In this document: piece by piece, positions 1 through 11,039 of the stretch | Layout: every line of letters starts with the position of its first letter | Position numbering within the stretch: the first letter of the stretch is position 1 | NCBI GenBank assembly: GCA_001414345.1 | Contig: LLCB01000252.1 | Span: 1-64,000 of the forward strand | Direction of reading: 5' to 3' | Source of the DNA: Hymenoscyphus infarciens | Lineage: Eukaryota > Ascomycota > Leotiomycetes > Helotiales > Helotiaceae | Length of the DNA stretch: 64,000 nt | Notes under the pieces: model-generated | Told to the model about the DNA's origin: nothing | The model's database searches: none | The model's input: only the letters and a program-made list of their open reading frames with translations | Position numbers and translations under genes: made by a program

Positions 1-2953
1 GGTTGGGGATGGGCTGAGGTGGAACTGCTTTTCTTTAGTGGTTCTGTGATTCTGGATTATTTCAAAGGGCTTAAATGATTTTATTCTTGTTGAATTTATT
101 CTTCAGGGGCTAGGGGGAGTGGGAGAGTTTGGGGATAGGCAAGTAGGAAGTAGGAAAGTAGGATGGGGTGGGGGTTCTTGTGGTTTGTTTGGTTGGTTTG
201 GTTGGTTTGGTTTGGTGATTGGGTTTTTAAATAGGACTTGCTGCTTTTTTTTGGGGGGGGGGGGGGGGGAGAGTACTTTGCTTTGGGATCTGTTCTTTGT
301 TCTTTGTTGATTGGTTGGTTGGTTGATTGGTTGATTATGGGGATATTTTGAGTTTTTGTGGTTGGAGTTGTGGTTTGAGTTGGAGAATGAGATGGAGAAT
401 GGGAATGTTGAAGGACCTTTGTGTAGATGATGAAAAGGGGGTGGTGGATTGTTTGGTTTCGTGGCTGTCTAGTTAGTCGTGTTGAGCTAGGGGTTTCGGT
501 TAGGTTATGCTATGTGGTTGGGGACAAGAGGGGTTAGTGGAGAAGGTAGATTTGAGGCTGAATGAAGGGCTTGAATGAGGTTTCTTGATCTCAGATTGAG
601 GTTTGTTTTCTTCGAGATGTGATGGTGGGATTTTTGCGTTGGGGAGTTGGAGAAGGCTTGAAGTGTGGGGTGGGAGTGATAAGGAGCGGATGTGAAAACT
701 CGGGAGTGTTTTCTTGCCTACTACTCGCTCTTTCTTCTGGGTTCTTGGGCTGAGTACTTCACTTGGATTCATGCTAGATGGTTGGAGAATTGACTAAGAT
801 GGTGGTCGTTGGAGGGTTTCAAGGGATGTAGAGATCTATCGGTGGATTACTTGGGGTTTGAGCTTGTCTACATATCTCTCGTTGTTCCAAAGTTATGAGC
901 TAGTTATCTTGAATTAAGCGAGATGGTTGGGGTAACGAGGGGAAAGGGGGGAGTTACGAGAGGGGAGTGTTTAGTGTTGTAGCGTTGGAATTTGAGCTTT
1001 TGGGGCATGGAATGAGATCTAGGATACTTGATGATTGACTAACTCACACCCTCTAATTAATAGGGTGTGACTAGATGTCTTGTCAAGGAAAATTCTCCAA
1101 GTGGAGCATTTGTGTATGCGGCATTTGTCCAACTTCTCCGTGTTGATTAGAGGTCTTGTTGAAATTCAAGAGGTTGTTTGAAACGCGCAAACACGCTGTA
1201 TGTCGATTCTCATACCAGACATTGTATGTGCTTATGAGGCATCAACATCTGGTCAACATCCGGTTGCGGGCAACTTTGCAGGGAGCTTGTATCGTAACAA
1301 AAATAGTCAATGATCTTCTAGTAATCTGCGGTGGGTTTAGATTTTGTCAGATCCTGTTGGTGGTTTTAGTCAAGTTAGCAAAGGTTGAGTTGGACTATAC
1401 TTACTTCTGTGAATGCAGAGCTATCGAACTCCCCCACTCCCTTGCGGCGAGGACGGTGGAAGGGAGTTTCAGCTAAATTCGAAACTTAAAGCTCCTCTTT
1501 CAAGCCTTCTTACTTAAAGATCTTCTTTTTCCATATGCTTATTCGCAATATCTGACCTTTTCATATTGTCTAGCAACTTCACTCACCCCTCTACGATCTC
1601 AACCTCATTTCTTCAGCAAAAAGTGCTAATGTTGTAATACCAACCAGCTGAGTGATTATTTGAATAGAGTTTTGCCCTTCATAGATGAAACAACTAGTGA
1701 GAGGGAGGAGGGTACAAAACTAAACCATTTAAGTGGTTTGTAGTTGAAGTGAGAGGCGATCAAATAGGTAATTGGGGGCTTGAGAGTGGGAGAGTGGGAA
1801 GGGAGCTTGTAGGAACTGAAATAGGGTATCCTTTGGGATCTTTTAGAGAGGTAAGGTAACATGAGGTTACCTTATTTCTTTGGCACTGGGAAATGGAGAA
1901 CTACAAGAAGGGGAGACTCTCGTGGGACGCAGGAAAATGTTCTCCCTCTGCCGCATCCACCAAAACACAAACCGTACCCCCAAAAGAGCTTACAAAAATA
2001 CCCCAAAAAATCTAGAACAAGTATTCAGTAGCTATATAATGTTATAGCAAGTTCTGGGAAATCTTGCCTTCCGCGTTGTAGTTTGCTTTTAAGTTTGACA
2101 CGCTTTCTAGGGGGTGGAAAGACCGACTTTTTTTTCCGTCCCGGGAAGAGGCATGTGGGCTGGTCCGGGGCCGACTTTTGTGTTACAGAAGTCGAGTAGT
2201 TCTGGACATTTGGGGTAGAGAGCGGGGTGGGGGTGTCTATTGTGCAAGTGAGTGGTTCGGGGGGAAGAGCGTTCAAAAGTTTTTGTTCTGGTTGAGTGTG
2301 ATATGAGTTATCTTTAGCTGAACGAAAAAGTTGATTACTAGTAGATTCTCGATCCTCCGACCGGGCCAAATCATTGTAAAACTATTATTCTATACTTTGG
2401 GAACGGCATTTGAAGTTTGAGCTTTTTACCGTGGTTTTATAATTAAAGGGAAGCAGTGCTCCTTTTCAAACTCGCTTAATTTTGGGGTGGGGTTTTTAGG
2501 AAAATACACGAGGTGACAATTCTTGACTTTCAGGGGTGGAAGGTCGCGTGACGTTTTTCTGAGGCTAAGGTTAGTGGATCTTCCTTGTGTAGCTCCTGTC
2601 CAAGTTTCTACTGCTCAAGGGGGCTAGCCATTGTTCTCTTTCACCAAGGTTGTTTCACAGAAGTCATAGAACAATCGAAAAGAGATTCGAAATAGTTTAG
2701 GAGAATCGGAAACTTGATTTCTGAGTTCTCCTAGACCGTTTCGACCAATAACTGTGGTTATCTGAGAATACTTAGCACACTACTTTAGTAAAATGGGCGA
2801 CGGGGAATATGACCGGATTTCCACGTCACAATCCGAGTCACATTTCCGCATATTTATAACGGATCAATTCTTCTCCATCAAATCATCACAACCTCGCCAC
2901 AATCTCTCCACCAGAAAAATAAAATTGCTTTCACTGAAATTCGACAGCGCAAA
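1..2953. other. No gene recognised; low-complexity G/T-rich left end
   Basis: I see no convincing coding region. Roughly the first 500 bases are G- and T-rich on this strand with GGTTGGTT-type repeats near 185-215 and 305-335, and a run of T then a long G homopolymer near 245-269. A small hairpin (CACACCCT / AGGGTGTG arms around CTAATTAAT) lies near 1045-1070. Short open frames on both strands have no recognisable motif or codon pattern. The part just upstream of 2954 should hold the promoter of the next gene. Confidence 0.5.
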
Positions 2954-4393
2954 ATGACAAAATCGCGACCAGCGAAGAGACTGAAGGCAACTGTTTCGCT
3001 TGAGGAAGCGCAGAAGGAAAGGGATGAGTTGGCGAACAGTGTGAAGTATAGGAGGATGGCTCTCAAGGACTTGAATTCCTTTGAAGTTAGGTAAGAGCCT
3101 TCCGATTGAGGTTATCCGATGGGATGGTTGAAATATATACATTCCAATTCTACCGGGGGATTAAGCTACATGTTCTCTCTTTTCCCTGGACCACCATGGG
3201 AATTCTTGGGCCTAACTAGTTCCAGATATTGGGAGTACCGAGTCGAAATCACGACTCTTATCGAAAAGTTCCTGGAACTAGAATATCATATTCAGGGATC
3301 AGCTTTCCGACAACACCCACAAATCACGACACTTTGGTCGGAACAGCCAGAGGCACTTTCCCTTGTGGAACAAATCAAGTGCGCAAACTTCGATCGGAAG
3401 TTGTGTCTCAAGCAAGTCCAGAGATATGGACTCAGAATTCAAAGTATCATTAAACCCCAGCGACCGTTTGTGGAGTTCTTTGCAAAACAGAAGAATATGT
3501 TTGGTGTAGAAGCTGGAGCAAAAGAGAGAATTTTGGCTCAAAAAGCAAAGTTTGTGGATGAATTGATCATCTCCTACGACTCCACGCACCCAGATCCCTG
3601 TCGCAGGAGTTTATGGTGTCCGATCCAAGGACGTTATGATTGGGCAAGAATGGAAGACAAGCACCTTTTCAAATGGGAAAGAGGCCCTGAAATCATGAGT
3701 TCCATATTCGGTCCTTTGGCAGAAAACGATTTATTCTCTCCCAAGAATGGACTGATCTTTTCCAGTGAAGTAAACCGCATGTTTAATCTCGGTCTCTTTG
3801 TATTAGTTCCAGATGTCGATTCTTCCGAATCGATCGAGCAATGGGATGAAGCAACGATAAAGGAGTATAAAGTCAAAATTTTGGATCCTAAACATTCTCA
3901 TATGAACGATTACATTTCTGCAAATGACGACGACTTTAAGAAATGGGGGGAGTTGGATGGGGCCAAGGTTCGATTTCGGAATGAGTTTAGGCCGGCAGAA
4001 AGATTTCTTTTTTGGCATTATTGTGTTAGTGTTTTGAGGAGGTCGTGGGCACATGACAGGGAATTGGGAGTTCTAGAGAGAATTTGTAAGGGGGCTTGGC
4101 CAGTATCTGGGCGTTATATATATCGAAAGAGTTTGTTGGCTTTTCAGGAGGAAATTGGGGGTGGGATCTCTCTTTTGCAGGGAGCTATTGATAAGGAGAG
4201 TACGGAAACGGAGAGAGATGAGACGGCACTTATTGCTGCGGTCGAGCAGATAAGGCAGACTGCTGTGGTGTGTAATGAGTCGCCTGAATTGTTGGGGGAA
4301 GGGAAAGTTCTGATGTCTTGCGCGCTGGAGGACAGCGAGGACAAGGACGAAAGCGAGGATGATGAGTGTGAGGACGATGATTGTCTTCTATGA
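2954..4393 (+). CDS. Hypothetical protein with basic N-terminus and acidic tail
   Basis: I do not recognise the family. Two exons: 2954-3090, starting at ATG in AAAATGAC, and 3226-4393. The intron opens with GTAAGAG and closes with CTAACTAGTTCCAG, and phase 2 to phase 2 joining keeps one frame, giving about 434 residues. The start chosen is the first ATG of exon 1; a longer open frame that begins inside the intron is an artefact. The protein begins with a Lys/Arg-rich stretch followed by a short charged helix likely to form a coiled coil (LEEAQKERDEL). The middle is rich in aromatic residues (WCPIQGRYDW, RFLFWHYCVSVLRRSW). The last 25 residues are almost only Asp, Glu, Ser and Cys. No signal peptide or membrane span is visible. 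Such acidic tails occur in nuclear or chromatin proteins, but that is only a guess. Confidence 0.7.
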
Positions 4394-4514
4394 TTGTGGG
4401 ATTGTGTAAATGTCAATGTCTGCTTTAGTTCAACCTGCCTCTCAACCTCAGTAGTTGGCACTGAATCTATGAATGTATCAAGAGACCACCAGGATGACTT
4501 AACCTTTTATTTTA

Positions 4515-5097
4515 CGGTAATTGACTAATTTACCCTCTAATTAATTCAAAAGGACTAATTTACCCCTCTTACTAAAAGAGGGGTATTTGGGTCAGAAAAG
4601 AGGGATATTCTAGTCAGCTGAATATTTCTATCATTCATTAGTTTCGTTATATTAACACACTAAAAAAACAATGAATACGATAAATTAACCTACTTCTACA
4701 CTATCTACTTCCTACTTCGTAAGCCACTTCGCGATAGCTTTATTCACAATAGTCTCTTACTCTTACTCCAACTGTTAGCTTACGTACGCTATAGATAAGA
4801 TGCTCTTTCGCGTGCCTCTTCGCAGCGGTCCTCTTAAAAGCGCTTCCTCTTAATAAACTAGGGTGCCAGCATATTAGTAGTAGTGGTGAATAACTAGTAT
4901 AATAGTTAAGCGATTAAGTCCTACCATCTTAACGTACGAGCTTTCATTCACTGAAATTTAGGTCTAAATATATACGGAAAACAGTGAATAATTACTGACT
5001 AGAATATCCCTCTTTTCTGACCCAAATACCCCTCTTTTAGTAAGAGGGGTAAATTAGTCCTTTTGAATTAATTAGAGGGTAAATTAGTCAATTACCG
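4515..5097. mobile_element. MULE-like MITE with perfect 103-bp TIRs
   Basis: The first 103 bases (4515-4617) are the exact reverse complement of the last 103 (4995-5097); I found no mismatch reading them side by side. The element starts CGGTAATTGACTAATTTACC and is flanked on both sides by the 9-base direct repeat TTTATTTTA (4506-4514 and 5098-5106), a target-site duplication. Long TIRs with a 9-base duplication are the mark of Mutator-like elements. The 377-base interior has no open frame for a transposase, so it is non-autonomous. Perfect arms imply recent insertion and no RIP in this copy. Confidence 0.9.
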
Positions 5098-5452
5098 TTT
5101 ATTTTATTCTTGTCATCCTTCATTACTAGTTTTCGTTTCGACATCATTCTAGTGAGCTTTCGTTGAGTCAGTGTGCCGTGGGTTTACTTAGCACTCGAGA
5201 CATACTTTTGAAGAAAACCCGAGATGTATTGTGTTTCTGTGACAAACGATACCTTATTTCCCAAGCAACCATATCGCTGAGATAAACTCCCAAATCCCAA
5301 GCGTATTCAAGGTAGATGCTAACTTTTAATTTGCGAAAATGCTTAACGATCTGTGATATACCCCCGGGCTGATGTTAGTCTCCCCAGATTTGATTCCTTT
5401 GTGAATAACTAACACTCGACCACTTTCAGGTGTACTTCCACCTCATTTAAAT
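5098..5452. other. Intergenic, nothing recognised
   Basis: About 350 bases between the MITE and the HET pseudogene. No open frame, RNA gene or repeat recognised. Confidence 0.5.
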
Positions 5453-6259
5453 TCAAACAATTGTAATTATACGAGATTTCTCACTACAAAGTTCCAACCG
5501 TCCGTATCCACCTACACCAAGTCTCTGATAGTTTTCACCCTCAGAGTGGTCCTCAAAGGCAAACAACCCAACATAAAAGTTTTCCATAGTACCAATTAAA
5601 GCGAACCACAATCGTTCTTGTGGGAATATGCGTTCTTCCTCATCCATCGAGATCCATTTTTGAGGCGGCCCTTCGACCTTTCCTAAAACTCGATATCCTT
5701 GGAAATTGTATAACCCTGGACTTTCAAGTTCGTCAAGTTGTGCGTACGTAGTGACTTGAAATTCCGTCAGCTGCACACTGAGATGAAGACTAGGGAATTG
5801 GTCTGTTCTATCATCGTCGATATCTTCTTCGGTTTCCGGGAAAGTCCCTGGGAGTACCTCGCTACGAGGCTTTCGTCTGAGGAATGCTTCCAAGGATTAA
5901 GTAGTGTCGTCTACCCCTGTAAAGTCTATGAGGAAGCTGGTTGAATTACCCTCTTGTTTTTCTCTCCTGTCGTGGGCTCCAGTGAGAAAGGGGAATAGGA
6001 CTGGGCCATCCCACGATGCCCAAGACCACGAGGGTGCTCTTTTCGCTTGCGGTCGTTTCAAAAATGCTCCACCAGCTGCATGCCACCGCAATCCCCTTTC
6101 TAATTCGAAATCCCAAATTCCCGCAAAATATTTTGATGTGCTTGTGCGCTGCATTTCTGCCACTATTCCAGCGATCGCGGGAAGTTTATCCATCACTTCA
6201 GTGAGTTGACATCCACTGTACCCTTGAACATGCTTGTACCACCTGTAAACCTGTAACAC
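5453..6259 (-). pseudogene. C-terminal remnant of a HET-domain protein
   Basis: The frame encodes the region that follows the HET domain in fungal heterokaryon-incompatibility proteins: DKLPAIAGIV, then YFAGIWDFELERGLRW, then RAPSWSWASWDGPV, then a C-terminal part ending in LELCSEKSRIITIV. The intact HET protein at 43534-45817 has the matching blocks (DRLPAIASL, AGLWRSDIIKGLLW, GPSWSWASL, RKEVTIV). The diagnostic N-terminal HET core (SYCWG and the LWVDAVCIIQD-type block) is missing upstream of 6259. The remaining frame is broken by an in-frame TAA at 5897-5899. HET proteins act in allorecognition and programmed cell death after fusion of unlike hyphae. This copy is truncated and interrupted, so it is very probably dead, though an unrecognised upstream exon cannot be excluded. 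Confidence 0.8.
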
Positions 6260-6466
6260 CTTATAATTTCCTAAAGCAAGTCTATTATTGAAGGATTGAG
6301 ATCCTAGATATTCCCTATAGATAGTTAGTCAGTACAAGTGACGATTTTTTCAAGGGCACGAGAAAATGCACCTTCAACATCACCAGCTTTCACTGTATTG
6401 GTATACTCGTGCCATCTTCACACTTGGCTTGCTCATTTCAATTTCTTTGGTGTTTATTTGCCGATA

Positions 6467-8604
6467 ATGGAATCGTTTCTTGAGCAACAGTCGCATTGCA
6501 AGATTGATTATCTGCTCTGTTCTAGTGGTCATTACCAGCATTTTGTATCCAAGATGGCGGAGGTATATGATCATCCGAGCCCTAAAACTCCAGCACGGTT
6601 GTAAAGACCCAGCCAGTGTGAGAAAAAAATACTCAGGTACTTAAGTAGTACTCTGAGTAGTCTACTATAAATAGAAACAAAAAACTAAATAGCTAGAGTA
6701 TAAAATAGTTGTCTTTAAAGTCATCCTCTTTAGCCTTCTTATATATAGTAAGTACTTATTTTTATGATTATATAATTGAGAGCTAATTTATTAAGAGTAT
6801 TATTAAAGAAGTTGCGTAGTAAATAGAGTACAAAGGAGATCTCCCACGCTACTCCGACGTGACTCCGAGCCACGGCCCGAGTCGGTCCGAATCGGTCCGT
6901 ACTACTCAAAGTACTACTCAGAGTTACTCAGAGTACTATTCGGTTGAGTAGAGTAGAGTAGTGGTTACTACTCTACTCATTTCTTTCGCTGGACCTAGCA
7001 AAGTATACCCACACAGGTCCAGTCTTAGTATCAGACATGGTCAACGCCCGCTCGCAAGCCATGAAAGAAGGTCGATATTTCAATCTTTATGGCGAACAAT
7101 TCGAAAAAGACGGCAAAACCTTTGAAGAAATTTGGAGGGGTAAGCCACTGATCAATACCATTGAGCATGTCAATGTCCAAAAGGTTGCTGCTCTTGCCTT
7201 TGAAGACTACGGGAAAGACCCAGAGAGAGCGGTTGCTCAAGCGCCGTTGTTTGGTCAAAGTATCCTCTTTTCGGATGGACCGGTTTGGAAGCATTCTCAG
7301 GAAATGATAAAGCCAATCTTTTCGAGGGCTGAGATACCTGACATTGATCATTTGGCTTCGTATGTTGATCAGTTCATGGAGCTTCTTCCTGATGACGGGA
7401 CTATGGTCGATGTGCAACCTCTCCTTCGTCGGTTGTTTCTCGATGTATCGATGGATTTCTTGTTCGGAAGAACATTGGGATATTTGCAGCCAGAAGTCCC
7501 CCCCGAGGCCACCGAATTTCTCGAAGCTTTTGAGAAGGCTTAAGTTTTGACAATAAAACGACGAGAGTCGGGATGGTCGCAATTCTAGTTCTACTGTCAT
7601 AATGTGGACAAGGAGTTTAAGGACGCTTATTTGAAAGTCCACCGATATGTTGATGAGCAAGTTGAACGGGCCCTCAAAGAAACAGTCCAGGAAAAACCGG
7701 AATCAGAAGGCAACCAAGTGAGAAGACGTTATGTTCTACTGGACGAAATGGCCAAGCAAACTCGGGATCCCATTCAACTAAGATATCAAGTTCTCGCCGT
7801 ATTTCTCCCTGCCCGCGATTGTATGCAACTTTTCCCTTTTTTCCCCTTTGTTTAATCCCATTCTTACACGTCAGAAGAAAGCTTTAACCCGAGACAACGA
7901 GAAAAATCCATGCTAAGTGATTACAGTGATCGGAGTTTCCGCAAGCAACATGGTTTTCCAGCTGGCACGACATCCGCACATATAGACAAAGCTTCGACGA
8001 ACAGCTTTGGAAATAGGTGAGAAGCTAAAGTCACTTGCGGAATTTCGATATATGTTCCAAGAGACAGTCCGAACAATTGGTCCGGCAGCACGAGTGGTAT
8101 GCAAGTTTCCCCTTTTTGCCCCTTTTTGAATTCACAATCTTGGTGTTCAGAAGCAATTTTGATCCCGAGTCACTGCTTTCGACTCAATGTTCAATGGAAA
8201 AAGCATCTGCTAACTTGTTACAGTGGCGCGTGGCTGTCCGCGATGCAATATTGCCTGTGAGCGGTGGACCCGACCAGAGAAGCCCTATTTTTGTTCCTCG
8301 AGGTACACCAGTGGTGTCAGGTACTTGGGCTATGAACCACGATAAAGAGACTTGGGGAGATGATGCCAATGAGTTCAAACCAGATCGTTTGATTGGTCGC
8401 AAGTCATTGTGGGAATTCGTTCCATTTTGGGGCGGACCTCGGGCTCAGCAGCAAGTCCTAACATATACTATCTATCTCCTGGTCAGGCTAATCCAGAGAT
8501 TTAAGCATATCGAGAACTGTGATCCAGTGCTCGAGTATGTAGAGAAGATCACGCCGTCGGTTAAAAGCCAGAATGCGGTCAAAATCTCGTTCAAGAGCCC
8601 CTGA
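6467..8604 (+). pseudogene. CYP52-like cytochrome P450 pseudogene, interrupted by a hAT-like MITE
   Basis: Reads as a CYP52-clade P450 (family role: terminal hydroxylation of alkanes and fatty acids at the ER). Visible parts: a membrane anchor near 6500-6560 (LIICSVLVVITSILYP), then RALKLQHGCK, then after the insert SQAMKEGRYFNLYG, FSDGPVWKHSQEMIKPIF, and the C-terminal WAMNHDKETWGDDANEFKPDR and WEFVPF. Lesions: a frame change between the ATG at 6467 and the anchor; the 378-base element at 6614-6991; in-frame stops TAA 7541-7543, TAG 7586-7588 and TAG 7983-7985; and loss of the heme-ligand cysteine, as the motif reads FWGGPRAQQQ near 8425-8453 where FxGGPRICPAQQQ is expected. Introns appear near 7818-7923 and 8098-8222. 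It cannot make a working enzyme. An intact relative lies at 14150-15901 on the other strand. Confidence 0.88.
6614..6991. mobile_element. hAT-like MITE inserted in the P450 pseudogene
   Basis: A 378-base insert begins CAGTGTGAGAAAA and ends TTTCTTTCGCTG, imperfect inverted ends (CAGYG...AGAAA). It is flanked by 8-base near-identical direct repeats GACCCAGC (6606-6613) and GACCTAGC (6992-6999), which differ by one C/T change. Eight-base duplications and CAGTG ends are typical of hAT transposons. Removing the insert and one repeat copy restores a continuous P450 reading frame (HGCKDPAKYTHTGP), which fixes the borders. Subterminal ACTACTC/GAGTAGT repeats and a GGTCCGAATCGGTCC block fill the ends; no transposase is present. 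Confidence 0.85.
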
Positions 8605-10065
8605 TGAGGTCAAGGTGCGGGATATTTCAAAGCCACCAGGAGGTTAGGAGAATTGATATCTCCACCCTCAAGTTGTCTAACTCTTTGAGAGTCTTCGTCG
8701 ACATCTTCACAGTGCTACTGACCCCAAGTATCCCAACAAATGAGATAACCTTTTAACACAACAGAGTCGTAAAAATATCAAATATATATATAGAGAGAGA
8801 GAAAACAGAATTAGCTAATAGGTAGTGCCTCTAAACCTTAGAAGAGTCGAATTTCCTATTATAATACTCCTTCCTAATTAAAAAGCACGTTATACTATTT
8901 ATTCTTCAGATAATATTATATTTCTTAGCTCTAAGTCCTAGAAAGCGACAACCCAGGTATATTCTAGGTAGATCTACTAAATAAACTACCTAAATAACAC
9001 CTTTGAATTCACTATTCGTTTCTTACTTTTTATTAGATAAATCACTTTATATAATATAATAATATAATTAGTAGAACTTTATAAAACGTTTTCATCTAAA
9101 ATATTTAGCTAGAAGTAATAATTATATCTATTATATATAAGCTTAAGCTAGTAATTCTTACTTCCTCTCTAAGTATTAAGATTATATTACTAGCTACTAT
9201 ACTAATCTACGTAATATATAAGATAAACTAGTACGTATCTAAAATAACTATTAAACAGTATTAAAATTAGTCTTTATAAATATTAGCTAGTTACGTGGCT
9301 AAAATATTATAACAATGTAATATTGAACCTTAGAGTAAAACAAGTCCGGTGATTAACGATTTTTCAAGGCTAGTGATTTACTGCCACCGTTTTCTGTCCA
9401 CTGGGAGAACGCTAAGAACGCTCACCTCACTATGAGCAAATATGACTCATTCTCACTCACCACCCAACTGCAACACCCCTGCAACACCACCCACCAATCA
9501 CCAATCACAAACCCCCTCGGAAGCAACCTTCCACTCTTCAGATCTCACTTCGACTCACAGCCTCGAGTAGTGCAATAGTGAGTTTCCACCTTGAGTTTCA
9601 CTCATACTCGCTCATGACTCTCTATGCTATGAGGTTTCAGCACCTCCTATTTTCGAGGTAGAAAGAGAGGGAAAGTGATGGAGAAGCGGATATCGACTCA
9701 CTATGAGGTCTAAAGATGAGAGATGTATATGGATGAGTATGAATGATATCGCGACTTTTGTAGAGTACATAATGATGAAAAAGTATAAGAAATGAAAACA
9801 AGACAAGCAATCAAACTCAAAAGCCCCAGAAGCAGTGAAGATAGCCCAGAAACTGTAAGCCCCAATCTTCTCTCTCCAACCCAGCACACCCATGCCCCAA
9901 AAAAAGATGATGACAAGAACCTCTTTTTGCCGAAATGAACAAACATCACAATGATAAAACAAGAACCGACATCGTCTGAAAACACAATCAACTTAACTCC
10001 CCGTCGCTCCCCGAACTTCTCTCTAAAAACTGAATACAAATAAAAGAACTAACAACAAGACAAAA
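8605..10065. other. Intergenic with AT-rich decayed block
   Basis: Bases about 8750-9335 are very AT-rich with many TA steps, like the RIP-affected retroelements further right, and are probably an old repeat too degraded to name. The remaining part (9340-10065) is of normal composition with no gene recognised; it contains the Gcn4-type site listed separately. Confidence 0.5.
9442..9450. promoter_or_regulatory. Candidate Gcn4/CPC1 binding site ATGACTCAT
   Basis: The nonamer ATGACTCAT matches the full palindromic consensus ATGASTCAT bound by Gcn4-class bZIP factors. It lies about 620 bases beyond the stop codon of the bZIP gene (10066-11039). Its role here is inferred from sequence only. Confidence 0.35.
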
Positions 10066-11039
10066 CTATCCCTTATCCCTCAACAACCCCCTCAAAATCT
10101 CCACCTCCCCTTCCAACCGGGCAACCCTCATCTTCAACGCCTCCTTCTCCTCCTCACTCGCCTTGAGTTTCGTTTCCAACCCGGCCATCTGATCGACCCG
10201 TTTCTGTCGGTATCGTCGCGCAGCTTGGGTATTCTTACTGCGCTTTTCGATTTTATTGCTGGGATTGGAGGTTGAATTCGATGTTGATTTTGGAGTAGTA
10301 CCCTGGGCAGGTGGAGATTGTGAGAAAGAGAGAGATGTGGAAGTCGATGGACGGTGATGAGAAAGTGGTGTGTTGTCGTCCAAAGAAGGATTGGTATTCG
10401 TAGTTGTAGTCGTAGTCATTGGTATCGATTCATTTCCCAGGAAGTCTGTCAGTTTATATGTTAGCACCAACCCAATACCACAATGTATGAGTCATAAGAA
10501 CAAAAACTTACTAATAGAAGGCGAAACCATTCGTATCCCCTCATTCTCAAAATCATTGATATCGAAGTGTCCCATCTCCAAGTGCGCAAAAGTAGAGTCG
10601 ACATCCAAGGAGGAAGAAGACCCAAGTAATAAATCCCCACCTCCACCACCTGCTGCAGGTACAACAGGCAAAGAAGGAGCCCCGCCAAGAAAAGAAGTCG
10701 ATGTCGAATCATCGCCAGGCAACGAGGAGAAGCCTCCCCCAGAGAAGCCACCTTCACTCCCACTCACACCCTCAACACAAGCAAACTCCCCCCCAAGGCC
10801 TCCCCAATTCCCATCCAACCCAAAACCCCCCAAACTCCCCTCTCCCAAACTCAAACCCCCATCCCATCCATTCTCCCACCCAACTCCCTCCCCAAGTCCT
10901 CCTCCCCCACTCCAAGAAAAATCAAGTCCAAACCCCCCATTAAGGAGGTCTACACCTACATCCCTCCTGCTGTGGCTGGAAGAACATTCCAAGGGCGTAA
11001 ATCGCAGTTGCTGCTGAGGATCCTGTTGCTCCGACCATC
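10066..11039 (-). CDS. Gcn4-like bZIP transcription factor
   Basis: The C-terminal exon (10445-10066) ends with a bZIP domain: the basic region KRSKNTQAARRYRQKR, which has the NxxAAxxxR signature, then leucine-zipper heptads (L in MAGLETKL, ALKMRV, LEGEVEILRGLL). Length, position at the extreme C-terminus and sequence resemble Gcn4/CpcA, the cross-pathway amino-acid-starvation activator, but also other short fungal bZIPs. The upstream exon (ending at 10512, donor GTAAGT) is Gly/Ser/Glu-rich, fitting an activation domain, and carries DVDSTFAHLEMGHFDINDFEN just before the intron. Joining gives MVSPSI-NFLGNES in frame. The true start is unclear: the frame is open to a possible acceptor at 11040 with no in-frame ATG, so a 5' exon is probably missing from this model. 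Gcn4-type genes are usually controlled by upstream ORFs; I could not verify any. Confidence 0.8.
10487..10495. promoter_or_regulatory. Candidate Gcn4-type site ATGAGTCAT in bZIP intron
   Basis: A perfect ATGASTCAT palindrome lies inside the intron (10511-10446) of the bZIP gene itself, suggesting possible autoregulation. Sequence match only. Confidence 0.35.

Noticed and set aside
119..310. Gly/Trp/Phe-rich short frame near the left end
   Set aside because: It arises from the G/T low-complexity repeats and poly-G run; no motif and no support on either side.
1036..1075. Palindrome resembling the MITE terminus (GACTAA...CCCTCTAATTAAT)
   Set aside because: Only about 20 bases look like the MITE at 4515-5097 and there is no second arm of matching length or duplication; probably chance.
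10370..11017. Pro-rich plus-strand frame opposite the bZIP gene
   Set aside because: It is the complement of Gly/Ser-rich bZIP coding sequence and spans its intron.
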